This document shows, piece by piece, positions 1 to 5,575 of a stretch of 6,399 nucleotides of DNA; positions within the stretch are counted from its first letter, which is position 1, and the number at the start of each line of letters is the position of its first letter. The notes under the pieces are model-generated. The model made no database searches, was not told the DNA's origin, and was given only the letters and a program-made list of their open reading frames with translations. The stretch lies in assembly GCA_002407865.1 (NCBI GenBank), contig DHPI01000018.1:24487-30885 (forward strand), given 5' to 3'. The position numbers were made by a program, and so were the translations under genes. The stretch is from Spirochaetia bacterium UBA5368. GTDB taxonomy: Bacteria; Spirochaetota; UBA4802; UBA5368.

Positions 1-855
1 TTTAATAAAGTTGCGATTATCGGGCCGGGGCTGCTGGGCGGCTCGATCTGTAAAGGCCTTCGGGAAATTAATTCCGGGATTCGAATCGATGTATACGCGA
101 GAAATCCACAGACGATCCGGAAAGCCGTTGAAGACGGATATGTCGACCGCGTTGACGCGATCCAAAACTGCGACCTCGCGGGCGTCGACCTCGCGGTCAT
201 TGCGACACCGATTATTCCTTCACTCGCCCTTATTACGAATCTGCTGAACAGGCCCGATCTCGGGAGCGGCGCGCTGGTTATCGATGTGGGCAGCGTCAAG
301 GGCGCGGTTGTATGTCACGCCGAAAAGCAGAAAAACGCCGCGCGGTTTATCGGATGCCATCCCATGGCGGGATCGGAAAAAATGGGCTTTGACCACAGCA
401 GCGCCGGGCTCTACCGCGGCTCGACGGTGATTGTCACGCCGCACGCGAAAAACGCCCGTGCGGATATTGCTGTCATCGCCGCGTTCTGGGAGGCGCTGGG
501 CGCCCGTGTTGTGGAAACGGCCGCGGACGAGCATGACGCGATCGTCGCCCGCACCAGCCACCTTCCGCATCTGCTTGCGTGCGCGCTTGTCGACGTGGTG
601 CGCGAGCGCAATTGCGAAGATGTGCAATCCTTTATCGGAAACGGTTTCCGTGACGTTACCAGGATATCGATGGGCAGCGCCGATATGTGGGCCGACATAC
701 TGCGTACAAACACGGGACATGTGCGCGCCGCGCTTGCCGCATATGCCGCAAAACTCGATGAAATAGCGCGGTTGCTTGATCGAGTTGAGACCGCTCCCGA
801 CGATCTCCGGCGCTTTTTTAACGCCGTAAAGAATTACAGGGAAAAGATCAATTAA
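1..855 (+). CDS. tyrA: Prephenate/arogenate dehydrogenase, 5'-truncated by window edge
   Basis: This enzyme oxidatively decarboxylates prephenate (or arogenate) on the tyrosine branch of aromatic amino acid synthesis in the cytoplasm. The frame is open from base 1 and gives 284 residues, so probably only the start codon and perhaps a few residues lie outside the window. The N-terminal Rossmann fold shows GPGLLGGS at residues 8-15. The family signatures follow: VIDVGSVKG (93-101), the substrate-site segment CHPMAGSEKMG (119-129), SHLPH (186-190) and GNGFRDVTRI (213-222). The C-terminal helical dimerisation region runs to the stop, and there is no ACT regulatory domain or fused chorismate mutase. 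At the end of the second beta strand the usual acidic NAD-selecting residue is missing (VYARNP, 31-36), which suggests NADP. The stop lies 12 bases before the cmk start, and the cmk ribosome binding site overlaps it. Prephenate versus arogenate specificity cannot be decided from the sequence. Confidence 0.94.
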   Translation, partial: FNKVAIIGPGLLGGSICKGLREINSGIRIDVYARNPQTIRKAVEDGYVDRVDAIQNCDLAGVDLAVIATPIIPSLALITNLLNRPDLGSGALVIDVGSVKGAVVCHAEKQKNAARFIGCHPMAGSEKMGFDHSSAGLYRGSTVIVTPHAKNARADIAVIAAFWEALGARVVETAADEHDAIVARTSHLPHLLACALVDVVRERNCEDVQSFIGNGFRDVTRISMGSADMWADILRTNTGHVRAALAAYAAKLDEIARLLDRVETAPDDLRRFFNAVKNYREKIN

Positions 856-867
856 AGGAAGTATGCA

Positions 868-1548
868 ATGATAATTGCGGTGGACGGGCCCGCCGGCTCC
901 GGAAAGAGCAGCGTATCGCGCGAAGCTGCCCGGCGGCTTGGAATAAAATATATAGACTCGGGGGCGTTGTACCGTACGGTGACATGGTTTCTGCTTGAAA
1001 AATACGGGGGATTGACGCGCGGCAAAAGTTATGCTGAGGATTGCGACGGTCTGTCAATAACGCAGGTGTTCAATCCTGACGGTACGCTGACGACATATGC
1101 AAACGGCGCCGACGTATCGAATAAAATACGGGATGAGGTAATCGCGAAAAATATAGGCATCGTGTCCGATGATCCACTGATCAGGGAATATGTCAATGCG
1201 CTGCTTCGCCGGTGGTCGATGCGGGATTCGATTATAATGGACGGCAGGGACATCGGAACGGTCGTGTTTCCCGACGCGGACGTGAAAATATTTCTTGATG
1301 CATCCGTGGAGATTCGGTCGTTGCGGAGGTCTCTGGAGTACGAGGAAAAGGGAAAAACGGTTGACGTAAACGCCATAAAAAAACAGATTATCCGTAGAGA
1401 TGAAGAGGATATGTCGCGGCCGTTCGGAAGGCTTGTCCGGGCGGACGATGCGTTTTATATAGACACATCTTCCATGGAGATGGAGGATGTGGTGCAAAGT
1501 ATGGTTGATATTGTTCGGAATTCCACGGCGAAAACCCGAAAAAACTGA
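868..1548 (+). CDS. cmk: Cytidylate kinase (CMP/dCMP kinase)
   Basis: Cmk phosphorylates CMP and dCMP with ATP in the cytoplasm, feeding CTP and dCTP pools and recycling CMP from RNA and lipid turnover. The 226-residue product has the normal length for the family. It shows the P-loop GPAGSGKS (residues 7-14), the CMP-site motif YIDSGALYR (28-36), MDGRDIGTVVFPDADVK (124-140) and the C-terminal lid/substrate segment RRDEEDMSRPFGRL (176-189), followed by the Asp pair at 193-194. The chosen ATG has AAAGGAAG about 6 bases upstream, overlapping the tyrA stop. An ATG five bases earlier is out of frame. The gene sits between tyrA and rpsA. In many bacteria the order is tyrA-aroA-cmk-rpsA, and here aroA is missing from the set. 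Confidence 0.97.
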   Translation: MIIAVDGPAGSGKSSVSREAARRLGIKYIDSGALYRTVTWFLLEKYGGLTRGKSYAEDCDGLSITQVFNPDGTLTTYANGADVSNKIRDEVIAKNIGIVSDDPLIREYVNALLRRWSMRDSIIMDGRDIGTVVFPDADVKIFLDASVEIRSLRRSLEYEEKGKTVDVNAIKKQIIRRDEEDMSRPFGRLVRADDAFYIDTSSMEMEDVVQSMVDIVRNSTAKTRKN

Positions 1549-1578
1549 GTATAAAATTTACGACGCAGGGCAGGGCGT

Positions 1579-3252
1579 ATGGAAAATGTAAGCGATAAAT
1601 TTGATGATAGCATCAGCATGGAGAACGTCGTCAATTCCGTGCTGGATGTTATTCAACCGAACCGTGTTATACAGGGTGAAATCGTCACCATCGACGCGGA
1701 CTTCGCCTATGTGAATGTCGGAACGAAATCTGACGGCAGAGTAAGCCTTAACGAATTCGAAACGCGTCCAAACGTCGGTGACGTGATCGATATCATGCTG
1801 GTGGACAAGCGCATGATAGACGGCATGTATATATTTTCCAGTTCCGCGGCGCGTACCGAAAAAAGCTGGCGGGCGTTTCTCGAGTCGTACAGAAATGGAA
1901 ATGAATATGTGTCGGGAAAAATATCCGGCGCCGCGGGCAAAGGGCTGATAATCGACTGTGATGGCGTCAGTGCGTTCCTTCCGTTTTCTCAGACCGGCGA
2001 TCTCCGCGGGAAAAAGGGAGAGCCGGGCGACACGGTCTATACGTTTAAAATTAAAAACGTTGATGATAAAAAGCGAAACGCCCTCCTGTCGCGCAGAGAG
2101 TATTGCGACGAACAGAAGGAAAAGGTGTGGGAGAATCTGGCGTCGAATTACAAGCCCGGAGACAGGATCAAAGGCAGGGTGACCAGGCTTGTTGAGTACG
2201 GCGCGTTTGTAGACCTTGGCGGTGTCGAGGGGTTGCTCCACAAAACCGATATAACATGGAAGCGCGTATTTAAGACGAAGAACATTTTAAAGCCCGATGA
2301 AGAAAGGGAATTTGTGGTGCTCGATATAAAGAGAGAAGAAGGCAGAATATCCCTTGGATTGAAGCAGCTTGAAGAGGACCCGTGGGCGTCAATTGACAGC
2401 CGCTATAATGTCGGCGATAGTGTCGCCGGTAAAGTGGTAACGCTGACAAACCAGGGTGCGTTTATCGAAATTGAGGACGGTGTCGAGGGATATCTCGGAT
2501 CGTCCGATGTGTCGTGGACCAGGCGGAATGTGGCGGTAAAAGATATTCTTGGCAAGGGCGATTCCGCACAGGTCATGATACTTGGCATTAACAGGGAAGA
2601 TCGGCGGCTTTCAGTTGGCCTTAAACAGCTTACCGAAAACCCATGGGATACAATCCATGAGCGGTTTCCTGTCGGTTCAGTTCACAAATGTCCGATAAAA
2701 AAGATTGTCAGCTTTGGGATGTTCGTCGCACTCGAAGAGGATATCGACGGCCTGGTACATGTCTCGGACGTGAGCTGGGACGATACAAAGAAAGACCTTT
2801 CGTCGATATACCGGGCGGGCGATATGGTCGAATTCAAGATACTCGAAATTAAAAAAGAAGAAATGAGAATCGCCTGTGGGATAAAGCAGTTGACGCCGTC
2901 TCCGTGGGAAATACTGCGCGAAAAATATCCGCCCCGCTCAAGGGTGTCGGGAGCGATATCGAGCATTGTGCCGTTCGGGCTTTTTGTGCGGCTTGAGGAC
3001 GATGTGGAAGGGCTTGTGCATATTTCTGAGGTTTCGCGCAAAAAAATAGAGAATCTCAATGAAAATTTCAAAGTTGGCGACCAGGTTAACGCGATCGTGC
3101 AGGGTGTGGATGTGGACAGAAAGAGAATTTCTCTTTCGATGAAGCACTATGAAGCGGCCATAGAAAAAGAGGAATTGAACAGGATACTGAAGAACGCGAG
3201 CTCGAACAGGGTGACCATCGGCGACCTGATAAAAATGAAGCAGGGAGAATAA
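1579..3252 (+). CDS. rpsA: 30S ribosomal protein S1, six S1 domains
   Basis: S1 is the mRNA-binding protein of the small subunit, helping to recruit and unfold leaders during initiation. The product is 557 residues with six S1 (OB-fold) domains, at about 30-90, 109-173, 193-262, 278-351, 365-438 and 452-522, so it is a full-length type. The first two domains are divergent, as expected for the ribosome-docking part. Domains 3-6 carry the RNA-binding pattern GxFVxL/GAFV..GVEGLLH..D. Domains 3, 4 and 5 end in near-identical linkers (LKQLEEDPW, LKQLTENPW, IKQLTPSPW). The start ATG has AGGG 8 bases upstream. A second in-frame ATG at 1618 (also reading MENV) has no evident ribosome binding site. 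The cmk-rpsA spacing is 30 bases, and no promoter is evident in the gap. Adjacency to cmk is classic. Confidence 0.97.
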   Translation: MENVSDKFDDSISMENVVNSVLDVIQPNRVIQGEIVTIDADFAYVNVGTKSDGRVSLNEFETRPNVGDVIDIMLVDKRMIDGMYIFSSSAARTEKSWRAFLESYRNGNEYVSGKISGAAGKGLIIDCDGVSAFLPFSQTGDLRGKKGEPGDTVYTFKIKNVDDKKRNALLSRREYCDEQKEKVWENLASNYKPGDRIKGRVTRLVEYGAFVDLGGVEGLLHKTDITWKRVFKTKNILKPDEEREFVVLDIKREEGRISLGLKQLEEDPWASIDSRYNVGDSVAGKVVTLTNQGAFIEIEDGVEGYLGSSDVSWTRRNVAVKDILGKGDSAQVMILGINREDRRLSVGLKQLTENPWDTIHERFPVGSVHKCPIKKIVSFGMFVALEEDIDGLVHVSDVSWDDTKKDLSSIYRAGDMVEFKILEIKKEEMRIACGIKQLTPSPWEILREKYPPRSRVSGAISSIVPFGLFVRLEDDVEGLVHISEVSRKKIENLNENFKVGDQVNAIVQGVDVDRKRISLSMKHYEAAIEKEELNRILKNASSNRVTIGDLIKMKQGE

Positions 3253-3263
3253 AAAATCGGCAC

Positions 3264-3959
3264 ATGGAAAAGCGCGAGATTGAAATTACAAGGAATGTAA
3301 TCGAGCGGGCCCTCATGGCCGTGAAGGATTATATCAACACGCACAGGAAGGAATTTGTAATCGGGTGTATTTCGGTGCTGGTGCTGGCCGTGCTGATTAC
3401 GGGTGGAATCATTGTACACAACGCCCACGAGAACGCCAGCCTGGTGAAATTTGAACAGGTGCTCGACGCCTATAACTCCGGCGCGGCGGGCGATCCGCAG
3501 GCGCGCATCGCGAATTGCAAAAAAACCGCGGGCGAACTGGAGGGTATTGTCCAGAAATCATGGTGGGGATACGTCCACGAGAACGGGTATTTTGTGATTG
3601 GCGGTCTGTATTATAGCGAGCGCTTGTATGCAGAGGCGAAGAACTTTTATCTTAAATTTGCAGAAAAATCCCCGAGATCGTTTTTTGCGCCCATGGCGAT
3701 GCAACAGGCCGCCCGCAGTTACGAATCGCTTGGCGATTTCGCCGGTGCGCTTCAGACATACGTGCGCCTTGAGAAAAAGTACGGCAAAAGCGTTATTGCC
3801 GATCAGATTTATTACGACCTTGGCAGAATTTACCAGCGACAGGGGGATATCTTCAAGGCGCGTGAAAATTATAACCGTGTTGTTACTGCGTTTCCACAGT
3901 CGAGGTTTGCCCGGATGGCCCGGGAGCGGCTTTTTTTACTTGGATTGCACAACGGCTGA
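3264..3959 (+). CDS. Single-pass membrane protein with TPR repeats (YfgM/BamD-like architecture)
   Basis: I do not recognise a specific named gene. The 231-residue product has a short charged cytoplasmic N-terminus (residues 1-30, ending in HRKE) and one hydrophobic membrane segment (about 31-52, FVIGCISVLVLAVLITGGII). An exported C-terminal part of about 180 residues follows. That part shows helical pairs typical of tetratricopeptide repeats at roughly 107-140, 143-176 and 180-213, with YAEAKNFYLKFAEKSP, GDFAGALQTYVRLEKKYG and GDIFKARENYNRVVTAFPQS as the clearest units. There is no signal-peptidase or lipobox cysteine motif, so it is probably N-in and C-out. The architecture resembles YfgM, an ancillary SecYEG translocon subunit, and BamD/CpoB-type scaffolds. 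A role in envelope protein handling is inference only. The gene begins 12 bases after rpsA, with its likely SD (GGGAG) inside the end of rpsA at a long 16-base spacing, so translation may depend on coupling. Confidence 0.8.
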   Translation: MEKREIEITRNVIERALMAVKDYINTHRKEFVIGCISVLVLAVLITGGIIVHNAHENASLVKFEQVLDAYNSGAAGDPQARIANCKKTAGELEGIVQKSWWGYVHENGYFVIGGLYYSERLYAEAKNFYLKFAEKSPRSFFAPMAMQQAARSYESLGDFAGALQTYVRLEKKYGKSVIADQIYYDLGRIYQRQGDIFKARENYNRVVTAFPQSRFARMARERLFLLGLHNG

Positions 3960-3992
3960 GGAAGGCTGAATACGTGCGGTGGGTAGTGAAGG

Positions 3993-4036
3993 CTCCGAGA
4001 GGGGCATTTTACGCTCGGGGGAAGCGTTGCCGTAAA
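3993..4036 (+). terminator. Possible weak hairpin region after the TPR gene
   Basis: Bases 3993-3999 can pair with 4014-4020 (CTCCGAG with CTCGGGG, one G-T pair, 14-base loop). Alternatively 4011-4015 pairs with 4023-4027 (ACGCT/AGCGT, 7-base loop), or 4008-4013 with 4031-4036 (TTTACG/CGTAAA). These are mutually exclusive and none is followed by a T-run, so this is not a canonical intrinsic terminator. It lies between the end of the rpsA unit and the rpmF promoter, where a transcript end would be expected. Confidence 0.25.
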
Positions 4037-4042
4037 TATAAC

Positions 4043-4069
4043 TTGACATAATCGTTGCGTATTTATAAT
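4043..4069 (+). promoter_or_regulatory. Predicted sigma-70-type promoter for rpmF
   Basis: A perfect TTGACA (4043-4048) and a perfect TATAAT (4064-4069) are separated by 15 bases, shorter than the usual 16-18. Transcription would start near 4076 and give a leader of about 90 bases before the rpmF GTG. A second possible -10 inside the same stretch is TGACATAAT (4044-4052, extended -10 type, no good -35). The rpmF gene follows directly, so it appears to be transcribed independently of the upstream rpsA unit. Confidence 0.7.
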
Positions 4070-4152
4070 GACAGCATTTCAGGGGCGTGTTTCCTGTCGA
4101 TATTTTTGCCGTTCGGATAGATGATGCGTGACAATAATAAAATACTAAATAT

Positions 4153-4156
4153 GGAG
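4153..4156 (+). promoter_or_regulatory. Ribosome binding site deciding the rpmF GTG start
   Basis: GGAG lies 7 bases before the GTG at 4164. The nearby ATG at 4151 overlaps this site and is out of frame with L32, so the GTG is the supported start. It also yields the usual MAVPK N-terminus of L32. Confidence 0.8.
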
Positions 4157-4163
4157 TTGTACC

Positions 4164-4361
4164 GTGGCAGTACCAAAGAGAAGAAAATCAAAGTCTAAAA
4201 GTCGTATGAGAAGGTCACATGATGCCATCGGCACGCCGAACCTGAGGCCGTGTCCAAGATGCGGGGCGTATGTAATGCCCCACAGGGTATGTCCTGAATG
4301 CGGGCATTACAAAGGTCAGTTGGTTGTTGAACCCAGCGTGAAGATCAAGGATAAGAAATAA
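4164..4361 (+). CDS. rpmF: 50S ribosomal protein L32, zinc-binding (four-Cys) form
   Basis: L32 is a small component of the large ribosomal subunit. The 65-residue product starts with the family's invariant [12 protein letters not shown] basic stretch. It continues with HDAIGTPNL and a four-cysteine zinc ribbon, CPRC (C30, C33) and CPEC (C43, C46), then GHYKG. All four cysteines are present, so this is the zinc-containing (C+) paralogue. The C-terminus is a short lysine-rich tail. The start is GTG. The gene has its own predicted promoter and a strong downstream hairpin, so it is probably monocistronic or partly uncoupled from acpP. The plsX/fab genes that often follow rpmF are absent. The sequence looks more like spirochaete L32 than that of most Proteobacteria, from memory only. 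Confidence 0.97.
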   Translation: MAVPKRRKSKSKSRMRRSHDAIGTPNLRPCPRCGAYVMPHRVCPECGHYKGQLVVEPSVKIKDKK

Positions 4362-4381
4362 GATACCAGTCCAGACGATAT

Positions 4382-4406
4382 GCGGAAGATTACGCGTGTC
4401 TTCCGC
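4382..4406 (+). terminator. Hairpin after rpmF, probable terminator
   Basis: A perfect 8-base inverted repeat (GCGGAAGA 4382-4389, TCTTCCGC 4399-4406) encloses a 9-base loop, 20 bases after the rpmF stop. It is followed only by TTTAC rather than a long T-run. Termination is therefore plausible by position and stem strength but not canonical. It could instead be a 3' processing or stabilising structure. The run of A at 4412-4418 lies on the wrong side for a minus-strand terminator. Confidence 0.55.
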
Positions 4407-4422
4407 TTTACAAAAAAAGTAA

Positions 4423-4451
4423 TTGTGTTAATCTTTTTCGTGTGCTACAGT
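4423..4451 (+). promoter_or_regulatory. Predicted extended -10 promoter for acpP
   Basis: TTGTGT (4423-4428) and TACAGT (4446-4451) are spaced by 17 bases. A TG at 4443-4444 one base before the -10 gives an extended -10 (TGCTACAGT). Transcription would begin near 4458 and leave a G/T-rich leader of about 100 bases. The placement just after the rpmF hairpin fits a separate acpP-rnc-NUDIX-aroB unit. The hexamers are imperfect, so this is a moderate call. Confidence 0.45.
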
Positions 4452-4471
4452 TGGCGTAAAGCGTTCATGGG

Positions 4472-4495
4472 GCCGTGTGGTGTGGCATGGCTTTT
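4472..4495 (+). other. Possible hairpin plus T-run in the acpP leader
   Basis: GCCGTG (4472-4477) can pair with CATGGC (4486-4491) through six pairs, one of them G-T, around an 8-base G/T-rich loop. TTTT follows directly. It resembles a weak attenuator within the leader between the predicted promoter and acpP. The stem is short and such structures occur by chance. Confidence 0.2.
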
Positions 4496-4530
4496 ATGAT
4501 GTGGTTGATGTGATACAAAGGGACGTCAGC

Positions 4531-4560
4531 ATGGATTTCATGACAGGGGGTGTGCGGTAA
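4531..4560 (+). CDS. Candidate 9-residue upstream ORF overlapping the acpP start
   Basis: An ATG at 4531 opens a short frame encoding MDFMTGGVR. Its TAA stop shares one base with the acpP ATG (TAATG at 4558-4562). A good SD (AAAGGGA, 4517-4523) stands 7 bases before it. The acpP SD (GGGGG, 4546-4550) lies inside this small ORF. Such an arrangement would couple acpP translation to the leader. The frame stays open upstream to 4432, with GTG codons at 4477, 4480, 4501 and 4510, but only the ATG has a clear SD. Chance occurrence is possible. Confidence 0.25.
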   Translation: MDFMTGGVR

Positions 4561-4796
4561 TGGCGGTTGATTTTGATAAAGTTAAAAGGATAATTATCGA
4601 TCAGCTCGGTGTTGAAGAAGCTGAAGTAACCGAGGACGCCTCTTTTGTCGATGATCTTGGCGCGGATTCCCTTGATACTGTTGAGCTGGTGATGGCGCTG
4701 GAAGAAGAGTTTGGCATTGAAATACCCGATGAAGACGCCGAAAAAATCATTACTGTTGGAGACGCAATAAAATATATTGAGTCGAAGCTCAGATAG
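4560..4796 (+). CDS. acpP: Acyl carrier protein
   Basis: ACP carries growing acyl chains on a phosphopantetheine arm during fatty acid synthesis and also supplies acyl groups to lipid synthesis. The 78-residue acidic product shows the four-helix ACP pattern, with [10 protein letters not shown] around the prosthetic-group serine at residue 37. This is followed by [24 protein letters not shown], typical of helices II-III. The start ATG follows GGGGG at 9 bases spacing. The first codon overlaps the stop of a possible leader ORF. The next gene, rnc, starts 32 bases after the stop. An acpP-rnc neighbourhood is common, but the intervening fabF is not present here. No other fatty acid gene is in the window. 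Confidence 0.98.
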   Translation: MAVDFDKVKRIIIDQLGVEEAEVTEDASFVDDLGADSLDTVELVMALEEEFGIEIPDEDAEKIITVGDAIKYIESKLR

Positions 4797-4828
4797 CAAC
4801 CCTCCGTATTGCAAGGAACACAGTTTCA

Positions 4829-5575
4829 ATGGCTGATGATGATAAACTACAGCACAATAAGAAAAAAAACCGCTACCGGCAGCTGAACAGGCTGCAAACA
4901 ATCATTAAAATCAAATTCAAGGATAAGAGCCTGTTAAACAGGTCGCTTATCCATCGATCGTTTCTCAATGAAGCCGGGCCGGGTGCAAAAGACAATGAGC
5001 GTCTGGAATACCTGGGCGATTCGGTGCTTGCCCTTGTGGTCAATGAATACCTGTTCAAGCATTTCGAGCATTACCCCGAAGGGGATCTTGCAAAGATTAA
5101 GTCTGCCGTGGTCTCTGAGGCGACGTTGTACAAGGTCGCGAACGAAATTAATCTCGGAAGCTTTCTGCTGATGGGACGCGGGGAAGAGATGAGCGGCGGC
5201 AGAACGCGCCCATCGATACTGGCAAATTCGCTGGAAGCGGTCATCGGGGCGATATATCTTGATTCGGGCCTGAAGGCGAGCAAGAAGTTCGTGCTTTCGC
5301 TTTTAAAGCGCGATATTGAAAGAATAGACAGCCTCTCCACGTTCAGAGACCCGAAAACAACCCTGCAGGAATATGTGCAGAAAAAATACCACGAAAGACC
5401 CGAGTACGAGGTTATCGATGAAAGCGGCCCCGATCACCAGAAAGAATTTACTGTGCGTCTCCTGGTGCTGGGAAAGGGCGTAACCGAGGGCAGCGGAAGA
5501 AGCAAGCGAAGGGCGGAAATGGACGCCGCGGGTAAGGCGCTGGTAAAAATTGAACGCGGAGAAAACCTCATTTGA
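4829..5575 (+). CDS. rnc: Ribonuclease III
   Basis: RNase III cleaves double-stranded RNA, including rRNA precursors and structured mRNA, as a Mg2+-dependent dimer. The 248-residue product has a basic N-terminal extension of about 20 residues, then the endonuclease domain with HRSFLNE (42-48), the signature NERLEYLGDSVL (56-67; Glu60 and Asp64 by alignment to the catalytic pair) and the second metal-site region LANSLEAVIGAIYLDSG (131-147). At the position of E. coli Asp114 there is Asn133, while Glu136 (E. coli Glu117) is kept. That Asn also occurs naturally in some RNase III families, so the enzyme is probably active. A C-terminal dsRNA-binding domain spans about 174-243 (KTTLQEYVQK, then GSGRSKRRAEMDAAGKAL). 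The start ATG has AAGGAA 10 bases upstream. The stop overlaps the NUDIX start as TTGA. Confidence 0.97.
   Translation: MADDDKLQHNKKKNRYRQLNRLQTIIKIKFKDKSLLNRSLIHRSFLNEAGPGAKDNERLEYLGDSVLALVVNEYLFKHFEHYPEGDLAKIKSAVVSEATLYKVANEINLGSFLLMGRGEEMSGGRTRPSILANSLEAVIGAIYLDSGLKASKKFVLSLLKRDIERIDSLSTFRDPKTTLQEYVQKKYHERPEYEVIDESGPDHQKEFTVRLLVLGKGVTEGSGRSKRRAEMDAAGKALVKIERGENLI

Noticed and set aside
220..720. Long minus-strand open frame opposite tyrA
   Set aside because: It is antisense to a gene with clear family motifs, its product has no recognisable pattern, and it is explained by the codon bias of tyrA.
1579..1635. Repeated MENV at residues 1-4 and 14-17 of S1, suggesting an alternative start at 1618
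   Set aside because: The second ATG has no SD. The first start has AGGG at good spacing, and the total length of 557 residues is typical of six-domain S1.
1558..2241. 227-codon minus-strand open frame opposite the cmk-rpsA junction
   Set aside because: It lies almost wholly antisense to rpsA, whose S1 domains are unmistakable, and it has no credible family signature.
3598..3969. Plus-strand open frame in another frame of the TPR gene
   Set aside because: The product is arginine-rich and of low quality, while the main frame shows a membrane segment and TPR helices.
4121..4198. 25-codon ORF overlapping the rpmF start, beginning ATGATG
   Set aside because: There is no good SD in front, it runs out of frame into rpmF, and its later ATG coincides with the rpmF SD region. 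It is most likely chance.
4495..4500. TATGAT as an alternative -10 for acpP
   Set aside because: No acceptable -35 lies 16-18 bases upstream.
4494..4901. 135-codon minus-strand open frame across acpP
   Set aside because: It covers acpP and its leader in antisense. ACP is certain on the plus strand and the antisense product looks like no known protein.
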